A stretch of 64,000 nucleotides of DNA from Lacinutrix himadriensis (GTDB lineage Bacteria; Bacteroidota; Bacteroidia; Flavobacteriales; Flavobacteriaceae), in contig NZ_LIQI01000019.1 of NCBI RefSeq assembly GCF_001418105.1, positions 248,001 through 312,000 of the forward strand, written 5' to 3'. The position numbers and the translations under genes are program-made. Shown here one piece after another: positions 27,725-35,971 of this stretch. Within the stretch, counting starts at the first letter, position 1; every line of letters starts with the position of its first letter. The notes under the pieces are model-generated. The model was given only the letters and a program-made list of their open reading frames with translations. It did not search any database and had not been told where the DNA came from.

Positions 27725-28918
27725 TTAAATCGAAGCACGTATTGCTGCAACCATTTTTTCTGCACGAAGTTTTATTTCTTCTTCCGTCCAAGATAATTTT
27801 ATTAAACAAGAGATATTTCTAGCTATAAAATCGTCAGATTTCGAATAATCTGCAGTTTCTAGGTATTTCAATCCTTTTTTCACTTCTGCAGGAATAGGAT
27901 ATAATGTTTTTAGATCTTTAAGATGTTGCCATTTTCTAATATAATGCCATTGGTTATCATAATAATGAAAACAAGCATCGATACCATTTTCTTTTAATGC
28001 TGCCGAAGCTTTTCTGGTGGTTTCTAAATCCGCTAAAAAGAAGCTTAAAAACGAATAGCTTTCTTCTCCTCCTTCCGGAACGGTTCTAAAAACGACTTCT
28101 GGAATTTGTGCTAAAGCATCCCGAAGAATGGTATAATTTTTTTTCTGAATCGCTACAAATTCGTCTAATCTATTAATTTGTGCCAAACCAACTGCTGCGT
28201 GTAATTCAGAAATACGGAAATTATATCCTAAAAAAGGATGTGTTTCTGCACCTCTATCATTTCCTTTATGGTCATGTCCGTGATCACTAAAATGATCTGC
28301 GTGCAATGCATATTTCGGATTATTAGTCAGTACCACACCACCTTCACCAGCGGTAATTATTTTTACAAAATCTAAAGACAAACATCCCAAATCACCAATA
28401 CTACCAAGAGGTTTCCCTTTATAGGTTGCTCCTGTTGCTTGTGAAGAATCTTCGATTAGTATTAAATTATTGTTCTCACAAATATTTTTTAAAGCATCTA
28501 GATTTGCCATACTTCCGCACATATGGACAGGCATAACCGCTTTTGTATTTGGTGTAATTGCTTTTTTAACGGCTTCCGGATTTAAAGTTAGCGTATCATC
28601 GATATCCACTAAAACAGGAACAGCGCCAAGCATCATAATAGCTTCAAAACTGGCAACAAAAGTAAATGTAGGCATGATAACCTCATCACCAGCTCCAATT
28701 CCTGCAGCAGCCATTGCAATAGAAACCGCAGCCGTACCACTAGACACTAATTGTGCGTGTTGTACTTGCAATTTATCTTGTAAAGCTTGTTCTAATTCTT
28801 TTGCTTTCCAATGTCCGTTTCGCATGGCATCAAAACCATAGCGCATCAGCACACCATTTTCTAGTACATCGTTTACTTCTTTACGTTCTTTATCTCCAAA
28901 AAGTTCAAATCCAGGCAT
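27725..28918 (-). CDS. DegT/DnrJ/EryC1/StrS family PLP-dependent aminotransferase
   Basis: A 397-residue cytosolic enzyme of the sugar aminotransferase family. It shows the start GDKERKEVNDVLENG, the SSGTAAVSIAMAA cofactor-phosphate loop, EVIMPTFTFVASFEA, LIEDSSQATGATYKGK with the PLP-stacking Asp, and the Lys of DFVKIITAGEGGVV as the Schiff-base residue. Members transfer an amino group to keto-sugars or related carbonyl compounds in LPS and natural-product pathways. No other sugar genes flank it here, so the substrate is open. It has its own terminator and a possible TAAATTTG box (28940-28947, minus strand). Confidence 0.9.
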   Translation of the reverse strand: MPGFELFGDKERKEVNDVLENGVLMRYGFDAMRNGHWKAKELEQALQDKLQVQHAQLVSSGTAAVSIAMAAAGIGAGDEVIMPTFTFVASFEAIMMLGAVPVLVDIDDTLTLNPEAVKKAITPNTKAVMPVHMCGSMANLDALKNICENNNLILIEDSSQATGATYKGKPLGSIGDLGCLSLDFVKIITAGEGGVVLTNNPKYALHADHFSDHGHDHKGNDRGAETHPFLGYNFRISELHAAVGLAQINRLDEFVAIQKKNYTILRDALAQIPEVVFRTVPEGGEESYSFLSFFLADLETTRKASAALKENGIDACFHYYDNQWHYIRKWQHLKDLKTLYPIPAEVKKGLKYLETADYSKSDDFIARNISCLIKLSWTEEEIKLRAEKMVAAIRASI

Positions 28919-28939
28919 AATTTATAGTAATTGTTATTG

Positions 28940-28947
28940 CAAATTTA
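28940..28947 (-). promoter_or_regulatory. -7 box of the aminotransferase gene
   Basis: On the minus strand TAAATTTG matches TAnnTTTG, 21 nt before the start codon. No clear TTG lies at the -33 position. Confidence 0.45.
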
Positions 28948-28964
28948 CGTTTAATATAAGGAAT

Positions 28965-29003
28965 AAAAAAAGCGTCAAAACTATTCGTATTGACGCTTTT
29001 TTT
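28965..29003 (-). terminator. terminator of the thioredoxin-like gene
   Basis: AAAAAAGCGTCAA and TTGACGCTTTTTT are complementary, with an 11-nt loop. It follows the stop of the gene at 29017. Confidence 0.85.
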
Positions 29004-29016
29004 ATATTTAATTTCT

Positions 29017-29478
29017 TTAATAATTTTCTAATACAGCATCTACAAATGCATCGTGTCTATCTGTTTCTCTTAAAAAGGTATATCCCGAAATTTCGCCAAT
29101 AACCTTTCCACTTGCGTTAAGGGCAACAATATTTGGGTAACTACCGTTTTTATTATACTTATGTACTAGTGCTATATTTTTCTCCTTTTGTTCTGGAGAG
29201 ATAATATCAATTCTTCTTGGCATATCTACCATTAAAAGCACCATGCTTTTTGCTTTCTCTTCAAATGCTGGCGAATTGAAAAAATCTTCTTTCAACATTT
29301 TACAAGGCGGACACCAATCACTTCCTGTGAAATATACTAAAATCGGTTTTTTCTCTTTGGAAGACACGGATTTTGCTTGATTAATATCTGTTAACCAATT
29401 TAGGTTAGACATTTCTTCTTCTTGCGAAAAAACACTACTTACAAAAGCAAAAGCGACAATTAGAATTAGATTTTTCAT
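29017..29478 (-). CDS. exported thioredoxin-family protein (CPPC)
   Basis: A 153-residue protein with a signal peptide (MKNLILIVAFAFVSSVFS) and a thioredoxin-like domain. The active site is CPPC in YFTGSDWCPPCKMLKEDFF at about residue 56. NIVALNASGKVIGEISGY follows where the cis-Pro and the next strand are expected. It resembles the thioredoxin_7/DUF255-like periplasmic group, usually involved in disulfide reduction or cytochrome maturation. Single-gene unit with its own promoter (29505-29533) and terminator. Confidence 0.88.
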   Translation of the reverse strand: MKNLILIVAFAFVSSVFSQEEEMSNLNWLTDINQAKSVSSKEKKPILVYFTGSDWCPPCKMLKEDFFNSPAFEEKAKSMVLLMVDMPRRIDIISPEQKEKNIALVHKYNKNGSYPNIVALNASGKVIGEISGYTFLRETDRHDAFVDAVLENY

Positions 29479-29504
29479 CTTAAAAATGGATATGGTGATT
29501 TATA

Positions 29505-29533
29505 CAAATGTATATTTTTTTTTAATATAACAA
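29505..29533 (-). promoter_or_regulatory. promoter of the exported thioredoxin gene
   Basis: On the minus strand TTG (29533-29531) and TACATTTG (29512-29505) are 18 nt apart. The second box is a full match to TAnnTTTG, 27 nt before the start. Confidence 0.65.
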
Positions 29534-29546
29534 CAATCTTGCCAGT

Positions 29547-30182
29547 TTATTGTTGGTGTAGGATTACCGATTCGGAAACCGCTTTTCTTACTTTTTTAAA
29601 TCCAGCAAACATATCGTCTTCTGCGCGATACCCTATTGGCATAATTAATACCGATTTTAAACCTTTGCTTTTTAAGTCTAATATCTCATCGTATTTCTCT
29701 GGACTAAATCCTTCCATCGGACAAGAATCAATGCCTTGTGTAGCACAAACGGTTAGCATGTTTCCCATAGCAAGATATGCTTGTTTGATTGCCCATTCTT
29801 CGATGGCTTCTTGTTCTTTTTTGGAGAAGTCATCGATTAAAAAGTCTCGAAACGGATTTAAGATAGCATCTGGCGTATCTCTAATATCTTTAATTCTATT
29901 AAAATAGTTTAATATGAATTCTTTATCAATATTAGTTTCAATACAGAATACTAATACCTGCGATGCTTGTGCTACTTGCTGCTGATTCATAGAATGTTCT
30001 ACTAAATCTGCCTGCAATTTTTTATCTTGAATGACCACCAACTTTATAGGTTGTAATCCGTATGATGTTGCTGTTAGATTAAATGCATCACAGAGTATTT
30101 GTAATGCTTCTTTATCAATTAACAGCTCTTGGTTGAAGGTTTTTGTTGCATATCGCCAAGATAAATGGTCTATTATATTCAT
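29547..30182 (-). CDS. NAD(P)H-dependent nitroreductase-family flavoprotein
   Basis: A 211-residue FMN enzyme of the NfsB/YdgI-like group. The N-terminal phosphate-binding motif is HLSWRYATKTFNQ (Arg-Tyr-x-Lys-FMN contact), followed by LTATSYGLQPIKLVVIQ. The centre has the characteristic WAIKQAYLAMGNMLTVCATQGIDSCPMEGF and a final LPIGYRAEDD-like segment. It probably acts as an oxygen-insensitive NAD(P)H oxidoreductase on quinones or nitro compounds (family knowledge). It has a good promoter (30201-30233) and stands alone. Confidence 0.92.
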   Translation of the reverse strand: MNIIDHLSWRYATKTFNQELLIDKEALQILCDAFNLTATSYGLQPIKLVVIQDKKLQADLVEHSMNQQQVAQASQVLVFCIETNIDKEFILNYFNRIKDIRDTPDAILNPFRDFLIDDFSKKEQEAIEEWAIKQAYLAMGNMLTVCATQGIDSCPMEGFSPEKYDEILDLKSKGLKSVLIMPIGYRAEDDMFAGFKKVRKAVSESVILHQQ

Positions 30183-30200
30183 TCTAGTTACTTATTTTGG

Positions 30201-30233
30201 CAAAAATACTATTTGTAATGACTTAATAACCAA
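30201..30233 (-). promoter_or_regulatory. promoter of the nitroreductase gene
   Basis: On the minus strand TTG (30233-30231) and TATTTTTG (30208-30201) are 22 nt apart, within the Bacteroidota range. Confidence 0.6.
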
Positions 30234-30293
30234 GTTCTGGAAAAACTTATTGGTAGCAGAATAAAAAAAAAGTAATAAAAATTCGCTTTTTTA

Positions 30294-30324
30294 TTGGTAG
30301 GAACTAAAAAGGATTATATATTTG
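30294..30324 (+). promoter_or_regulatory. promoter of tRNA-Ser
   Basis: TTG at 30294-30296 and TATATTTG at 30317-30324 are 20 nt apart. Transcription would start close to 30332, about 29 nt before the tRNA. Confidence 0.75.
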
Positions 30325-30360
30325 CACTCGCATTTGGAGATTATCCAAATAGACACTACT

Positions 30361-30445
30361 GGAGAGTTGGCAGAGTGGTCGAATGCGGCAGTCTTGAAAA
30401 CTGTTGAGGGTCACACCTCCAGGGGTTCGAATCCCTTACTCTCCG
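30361..30445 (+). tRNA. tRNA-Ser (anticodon UGA)
   Basis: An 85-nt tRNA. Acceptor arms GGAGAGT and ACTCTCC pair fully. The anticodon loop CTTGAAA is closed by CAGT/ACTG, giving UGA. A long variable arm (GAGG and CCTC) marks a serine tRNA. The T-loop TTCGAAT is present. G is the discriminator, and CCA is not encoded. A terminator follows, and its 3' end is repeated downstream. Confidence 0.95.
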
Positions 30446-30791
30446 CAAAAGGAAAACCATAACGAAAGTTATGGTTTTTTTGTTTTATACAAAACGCGAA
30501 ATTCACTTCAGCATTTTGTGTAAAACAAAAATACAGATCAAGTTTTACTTGATTTGGTTTTCTATGCTTGTATTGGATAACCACTATGGGATATGCAATC
30601 CCTTACTTTATAAAAATATATAACGTTAATAGTTAAGTCTTTATACAAAACACGAAGTTCACTTCAGCATTTTGTGTAAAACAAAATACAGATCAAGTAA
30701 CACTTGATTTGGTTTTCTATGCTTGTATTGGATAACCACTATGGGATATGCAATCCGCATTCTCCGCAAAAGGAAAACCATAACGAAAGTT
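30440..30791. repeat. repeated tRNA-Ser 3' tail and duplicated 115-bp unit
   Basis: A 31-bp direct repeat (the last bases of the tRNA plus its terminator arm) lies at 30440-30470 and again, identically, at 30761-30791. Between them are two copies of a 115-bp unit, 30487-30602 and 30643-30757, about 95% identical by eye. The first unit ends in AATCCCTTAC, also the end of the tRNA T-arm; the second ends next to the repeated tail. This looks like two rounds of duplication or integration/excision at the tRNA end. Confidence 0.8.
30453..30483 (+). terminator. terminator of tRNA-Ser
   Basis: AAAACCATAAC and GTTATGGTTTT pair with a GAAA loop and end in a T-run. Confidence 0.85.
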
Positions 30792-31012
30792 TTATTTTAT
30801 AGAAAAAGTGAAGTTTCACTTTAGGATTTTACCTTTTTGCCACAGATATATTCATGTAACTTTTATAATCCAAACAAATAGCAACACCTCTCTCCTATGT
30901 TTCCAACGAGCAACAGCCTTTTCTTTAATCGAATATAAATCGACCATTAACAAAGCATAAAGAACATATTTAAATTCAGTTGTAAAATATTTTTTTTTCA
31001 CGTTAAAAAATC
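30792..31012. other. gene-free spacer between the repeats and the regulator
   Basis: No coding region. It starts with a short hairpin (AAAGTGAA, loop GT, TTCACTTT, around 30806-30823). The rest is AT-rich, with nothing else recognised. Confidence 0.5.
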
Positions 31013-31051
31013 CGCTACATTTACAAGCAATTATTGCTTATATTTGTAGCG
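31013..31051. promoter_or_regulatory. nested palindromic operator over the regulator promoter
   Basis: A 39-bp interrupted palindrome centred exactly at 31032. Inner arms AAGCAAT and ATTGCTT (31025-31039) and outer arms CGCTACA and TGTAGCG (31013-31019, 31045-31051) share the centre. A TATATTTG -7 box (31039-31046) is embedded in it, 8 nt before the ATG, so the messenger would be almost leaderless. Expected to be the autoregulatory site of the LexA-like gene that follows (inference). Confidence 0.65.
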
Positions 31052-31053
31052 CT

Positions 31054-31827
31054 ATGAAATTTATATCCCAAAACATACGTCATTTAAGAAGTTTAAAAGG
31101 AGTTACACAAGAAGTGTTTGCGGAAGACTTACAAGTAACCCGATCACGCATAAGCTCTTACGAAGAAGGTCGCTCTGCGCCTACTATTGAAATGCTCATT
31201 CAATTGTCGGATTATTTTAAACTTCCTATAGATATTTTACTTCGTAATGATTTAACGAAAGCAAAAGATACTTCGTTTATCGAATTACGGAACCAGCGTG
31301 TTCTGTTTCCTATTACTGTAGATAGCGATAATGAAAATCTAATTGAAATTGTTCCTGTAAAAGCTTCCGCAGGATATTTAGCAGGATATGACGATCCGGA
31401 ATATATTGAGCAACTTCAAAAAATAAAATTACCGTTTTTACCAACAGGAAAACATCGTGCATTTCCTATTAAAGGAGATTCGATGCTCCCAATGAAGGAT
31501 GGCGCATTTGTTATTGGGCGTTTTGTAGAAGATAGAAGTGAAATAAAAACGGGAAAAACCTATGTTTTAATCACCTTAAATGATGGTATGGTATATAAAC
31601 GCGTGTATAATAATATTGATTTGAATGGCTCTTTGTTACTCATGTCAGACAATAAAGTATACAACGATTATAGTGTACCTATCCATGAAGTATTAGAACT
31701 TTGGGAGTTTACTTGCAGTATTAACACCCAAGAATACACCGAAGAAGAACTAAAAATCAGTAGTATTCTCGGCATGTTTAATGAATTAGGCGTAGAATTA
31801 AAAGCATTAGAACGAATTATAAGATGA
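31054..31827 (+). CDS. XRE-type regulator with LexA-like self-cleaving S24 domain
   Basis: A 257-residue regulator. Residues about 5-60 form a lambda-Cro-type helix-turn-helix (QNIRHLRSLKGVTQEVFA, with SRISSYEEG). Residues about 100-215 form a LexA/S24 peptidase domain: Ala106-Gly107 as possible cleavage site, Ser143 in KGDSMLP as nucleophile, and Lys182 in MVYKRV as general base. All catalytic parts are present, so DNA-damage-induced autocleavage is possible. The stop codon overlaps the start of the nuclease gene by 4 nt, so both form an operon, controlled by the palindrome just upstream. Probably an SOS-like or damage-responsive repressor; a simple phage repressor is less likely, as no phage gene is near. 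Confidence 0.88.
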   Translation: MKFISQNIRHLRSLKGVTQEVFAEDLQVTRSRISSYEEGRSAPTIEMLIQLSDYFKLPIDILLRNDLTKAKDTSFIELRNQRVLFPITVDSDNENLIEIVPVKASAGYLAGYDDPEYIEQLQKIKLPFLPTGKHRAFPIKGDSMLPMKDGAFVIGRFVEDRSEIKTGKTYVLITLNDGMVYKRVYNNIDLNGSLLLMSDNKVYNDYSVPIHEVLELWEFTCSINTQEYTEEELKISSILGMFNELGVELKALERIIR

Positions 31828-33158
31828 TGTACACCATTATAGATGTGGAAACTAGCGGAACTAGTAACCGAATCACAGAGATTTCCATTTTTAAATACGA
31901 TGGAAAACAAATTGTAGATGAATTTACATCGCTTGTCAATCCGGAAGTGATCATTCCAGTATATATTACTTCCTTAACCGGAATTGATAATGTGATGGTT
32001 GCTAATGCTCCTACTTTTTCGGAAATCGCAGCCGATGTATTAGCCATTACCGAAGACACGACTTTTGTCGCACATAATGTCAACTTCGATTATAATGTGA
32101 TACGTAATGAATTCAAAGCTTTAGATATCGATTTCAATCGAAAGAAACTATGCACTATTCGTTTGTCCCGAAAGCTCATTCCGGGGCATAAATCGTATAG
32201 CTTAGGAAAACTTTGTGCTGCATTACATATTGATATTGTTGGTAGACACAGAGCACGTGGCGATGCCGAAGCAACGGTTGTTTTATTTGAAATGCTATTG
32301 CAGAAAGAAGGCTCCGAAACAGTTTTTAATGACTTCTTAAAGAAAACCTCTAAAGAAGCTACACTACCTTCGCATTTACCGACTTCCGTGTTTAATAACC
32401 TATCGGATAAAGCAGGTATTTATTACTTTAAAAACAAGAAAGGAACTATCCTTTACATTGGAAAAGCGAAAAATATTAAGAAACGTGTTTTAAGCCATTT
32501 TTATAGCAAAACACAGAAATCTTTAGACCTATGTAGGGAAACTTCAGATATTGACTTTGAGTTATCCGGAAGTGAGCTTATCGCTTTCCTGATGGAAGAT
32601 GCTGCCATTAAACAGCATTATCCGGAATTTAATGTGGTTTCCAAACGCGCACCAAAAGCCTACGCTATTTTCAGCTATGAAGATAGAAAAGGGATAACCC
32701 ACTTGGCATACAACACTTTAAAAGCGACACCAAACGCCATGCAAACCTTTTCTACTATTGCCGATTGCCGACAGTACCTAGAAAAAATGTGTACGGAATT
32801 TGAATTATGTCCGAAATTTTGCCATCTACAAGAAGCAGTTACACAATGCTCCCATTATAAAATTACGACTTGCAAAGGAGTTTGTTGCGATAATGAAACC
32901 GTAAGCGATTATAATACACGTGTCACTGCAGCAATTACCTGTATCACAGAAAGCAAACAAGATTTAGTGCTCAAACAAAAAGGACGAAATAGCCACGAGG
33001 AAGCTTTTGTACTCATTAAAAACAATGTGTATTTAGGTTACGGCTTTCTAGATAAATCGGAACAAATTAATACTCCCGAAGATTTAGAAAACTTCTTGAT
33101 TCCGCAAAAGGATAATTTGGATGTGCAGAAGATATTGAGAACGTCATTGCGAGCGTAG
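31824..33158 (+). CDS. DEDDh exonuclease fused to GIY-YIG endonuclease
   Basis: A 444-residue two-domain nuclease. Residues about 1-170 are a DnaQ-type 3'-5' exonuclease: IIDVETSG (ExoI Asp/Glu), AHNVNFDYNVI (ExoII), and HRARGDAEAT (ExoIII His/Asp). Residues about 200-280 are a UvrC-like GIY-YIG domain: GIYYFKNKKGTILYIGKAKNIKKRV, with a downstream Glu in SELIAFLMEDAAI. The C-terminus holds a Cys-rich stretch (LCPKFCHLQ and TTCKGVCCDN). The combination resembles the polymerase-epsilon/UvrC-like (Cho-related) repair proteins of several phyla. The last codons run into a repeat duplicated 360 nt downstream, so the natural C-terminus may have been changed. Role: damage repair with the LexA-like partner (inference). 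Confidence 0.85.
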   Translation: MMYTIIDVETSGTSNRITEISIFKYDGKQIVDEFTSLVNPEVIIPVYITSLTGIDNVMVANAPTFSEIAADVLAITEDTTFVAHNVNFDYNVIRNEFKALDIDFNRKKLCTIRLSRKLIPGHKSYSLGKLCAALHIDIVGRHRARGDAEATVVLFEMLLQKEGSETVFNDFLKKTSKEATLPSHLPTSVFNNLSDKAGIYYFKNKKGTILYIGKAKNIKKRVLSHFYSKTQKSLDLCRETSDIDFELSGSELIAFLMEDAAIKQHYPEFNVVSKRAPKAYAIFSYEDRKGITHLAYNTLKATPNAMQTFSTIADCRQYLEKMCTEFELCPKFCHLQEAVTQCSHYKITTCKGVCCDNETVSDYNTRVTAAITCITESKQDLVLKQKGRNSHEEAFVLIKNNVYLGYGFLDKSEQINTPEDLENFLIPQKDNLDVQKILRTSLRA

Positions 33159-33177
33159 TGAAGCAATCTGTTTCTCT
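33103..33177 (+). repeat. 3' end of the nuclease gene, duplicated at 33465-33536
   Basis: The stretch beginning CCGCAAAAGGAT (gene end plus the following repeat) recurs at 33465-33536 with about ten changes. It contains the dispersed motif ATTGCGAG ... GAAGCAATCT. Confidence 0.75.
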
Positions 33178-33602
33178 TTATGTCTATGCGAGGTAGTCAT
33201 GGATAATTAAAAATACATGAATAATCTGATTATATATTATGTTCATTTTGCCTTGATGCAAAAACGAACCAAAAGATCAAAACGATTTATTAGGAAATCA
33301 CTAAAGTACCATTCTCTGATACATGCGAGACTATTGCTTAGAATTATATAAATATTTCAATCCTTGAGTAATTTTTAAAACAATTTCCATTGCTCATTAT
33401 TTCTGAAAATCGTTGCTTCCGACGTTGTCGGAATTTCAAGTACGATAGTATTTAAAGTAAAATACCGCAAAAGGATTATTTGGATGTGCAGAAGATATGG
33501 AGAACGGTATTGCGGGTACGAAGCAATCTGTTTCTCGTTTGGTCATTGCGAGGCACGAAGCAATCTTCCTCTCGTCCCCTCGTAAAGCTCGCAGTGCCAG
33601 TA
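33159..33602. other. repeat-rich intergenic stretch
   Basis: No gene. It contains a dispersed repeat at about 33245-33298 (TTGCCTTGATGCAAAA ... GATTTATTAGGAAAT), also present at 37984-38056. It also holds a hairpin (TCCGAC, GTCGGA) near 33420, the second copy of the nuclease gene end (33465-33536), and a palindromic motif ATTGCGAGGCACGAAGCAAT at 33546-33565 of a family I know as a widespread bacterial intergenic repeat. Confidence 0.7.
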
Positions 33603-33974
<372 letters not shown>

Positions 33975-34150
33975 CTATATTCCTTTATAAGTTAGCCTTT
34001 CCGTATATCCCTTGTCAAAAGTAATTAATCTGTGAAATTCTACCAACCAAAACCACAATAGACCTAAAAGCAAATCGCTTCATACTACTTATATAAAGTA
34101 CTATGAAGCGATACCGCATTCTAAATCCAGATTAATAATATTATAATAAC

Positions 34151-35941
34151 TTATTTTTCTATAAAATCGGAATCCGTTAAGGTTTTCATAAATGCCACCA
34201 AGCTCTCTTGTTCAAACTTAGTCAGATTTAATGCATCAAAAGGCAAGGTTTGAAATGCTTCATGAATACCTATTCCTTTTCCTCCGCCACGATTATAAAA
34301 ATCCACAACCTCTTCCAAAGTAGTATAAACGCCATTATGCATATAGGGTCCTGTTACATTAATATTCCGGACCGTAGGTGTTTTAAAAAAATGCTTTCTT
34401 TGATCGGTACCAAACACATTATAACGTCCTAAATCGGCACTAATAACCGCGTTAATAGTATCATTTGTTCCTGGCACCCCAATTAATTCTACCTCCGTAT
34501 CTTTATAATTAGGTGGAACCGTACCATTAAATAATGGAGGGAAATGACAAGTCGCACAAGCAGCCTTACCCATAAACAGATTAAACCCTTGCTTTTCTTC
34601 TGCTGTTAAGGAAGACTCGATACTTTCTATATTATTATCAAATTTAGAATTAAAGCCATTTAAACTTCGAACATAACTAGCGATAGCATGTCTGATATTA
34701 AAATCAATACGTTTGCTGTCATACAAGCTATCTATCGCAGCCTTGTATGCTGGGTTTTTTAATACACGACGCACTATAGAATCCATAGGTAAATTAAATT
34801 CATCATGATTTTCGGCTACACCTACCACTTGTCCTTCCAAACTCCCGGCACGACCATCCATAAAAAAAGATTGTTGATACGCACTGTAAGTAAGCGTTGG
34901 TGAATTTCTTACTTGTCGGTCATCAAAAGTCTTTCTGCCATCGGTAAAAGCCTTTTCTTCAATATGGCAACTTGCGCAAGCCATATCCTTACTTCTGGAT
35001 AGTGCTTGGTCATTAAAAAGCGCCTTTCCAAAAACCTCCTTCTGTTTTAAGTGAAGGGTATCGCTCTTATAGTCTGAAAAATATAGCACATTCACCGTAT
35101 TTGCTCCAAAAAAGGAAGTAGCGTTATTGGATATAGCCATTTCAAATGGAAACGTAACCTTCCAATCCTCCTGCGTTTTTACTAACAGTTTTAATTGATT
35201 ATCTGTGTAATTTTTTATAAAACTAAAACGATCAAAAGCATCAAAATCGGAATCTAGAGCTGTAATTCCTTCTTTAAAAGAAGCTCTCAAGTCCTCATAA
35301 ATTTCTATAGCGCTAAACTTATCTTTACAGATATCTATCAACGCAATAAGTGTTTGGGTGGTATATTGACTTTCGGTTAATGCTTGTCCTAAAACAGGTG
35401 AATCAAACCCAGTGATACCTGTGGCTGCAGTTCGCATAATTTGATCTCTAAGCAACCAAATAAGATGATAATCTTGTAATTTAATATGGGTATTACGTTG
35501 CAACAGCTTCAATCGATCCGAAGTAATTATTAACGCATTATTTAAGGATGCAGCATCTGCTTCTTCCTCGTGCAATAACTCTTCAATCACCTGAAAACCA
35601 AATGGATTTCTAATTTTTACATCGGTTAAATCCTCTTCCTGAACTTGTAAGATATTTGGTGCATTTAAAGATTTAAAATTATTTTTATCTATAGCAGCCA
35701 AAACCGGCTCCATCGCTTTAAAATGTCTTCGTGCTTTTTTATAATAAGCAATACGCTTCATAGCATTTTTGGACATCGAGATGGAATCTAAAAAAGTAAT
35801 ACAAGCTTCTAATTCTGAATTATAAAACGAGGCTATTTTTTTATCGGTAGCATCCATGCTTACCGTTTTCGCCTCCTTTTTACACGACACTGTCATTAAA
35901 AGCAAAAGACATATACAAGATGTATATGTCTTCGCTTTCAT
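34151..35941 (-). CDS. di-heme cytochrome c peroxidase-like lipoprotein with imelysin-like N-terminus
   Basis: A 596-residue lipoprotein if started at the ATG at 35941. The signal ends LLLMTVSC, with the lipidated Cys at position 20. Residues about 25-275 are helical, with FGFQVIEELLHEEE, resembling the imelysin-type domain. Residues about 300-595 are a MauG/CcpA-type peroxidase with two haem-binding sites, CASCH and CATCH, and downstream Met/His ligand candidates (GPYMHNG). By family it oxidises a substrate or reduces H2O2 in the periplasm or at the outer membrane. It follows the PhoX-like gene by 30 nt, in one unit. The combined architecture suggests metal or phosphate-linked redox chemistry (inference). 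Confidence 0.82.
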   Translation of the reverse strand: MKAKTYTSCICLLLLMTVSCKKEAKTVSMDATDKKIASFYNSELEACITFLDSISMSKNAMKRIAYYKKARRHFKAMEPVLAAIDKNNFKSLNAPNILQVQEEDLTDVKIRNPFGFQVIEELLHEEEADAASLNNALIITSDRLKLLQRNTHIKLQDYHLIWLLRDQIMRTAATGITGFDSPVLGQALTESQYTTQTLIALIDICKDKFSAIEIYEDLRASFKEGITALDSDFDAFDRFSFIKNYTDNQLKLLVKTQEDWKVTFPFEMAISNNATSFFGANTVNVLYFSDYKSDTLHLKQKEVFGKALFNDQALSRSKDMACASCHIEEKAFTDGRKTFDDRQVRNSPTLTYSAYQQSFFMDGRAGSLEGQVVGVAENHDEFNLPMDSIVRRVLKNPAYKAAIDSLYDSKRIDFNIRHAIASYVRSLNGFNSKFDNNIESIESSLTAEEKQGFNLFMGKAACATCHFPPLFNGTVPPNYKDTEVELIGVPGTNDTINAVISADLGRYNVFGTDQRKHFFKTPTVRNINVTGPYMHNGVYTTLEEVVDFYNRGGGKGIGIHEAFQTLPFDALNLTKFEQESLVAFMKTLTDSDFIEK

Positions 35942-35971
35942 AAATATATTATTATTCATGCTAATTTTTTA

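Noticed and set aside
31054-33158. Prophage repressor region
   Set aside because: The LexA-like regulator could come from a phage, but no integrase, capsid, tail or lysis genes are near, and its partner is a repair-type nuclease.
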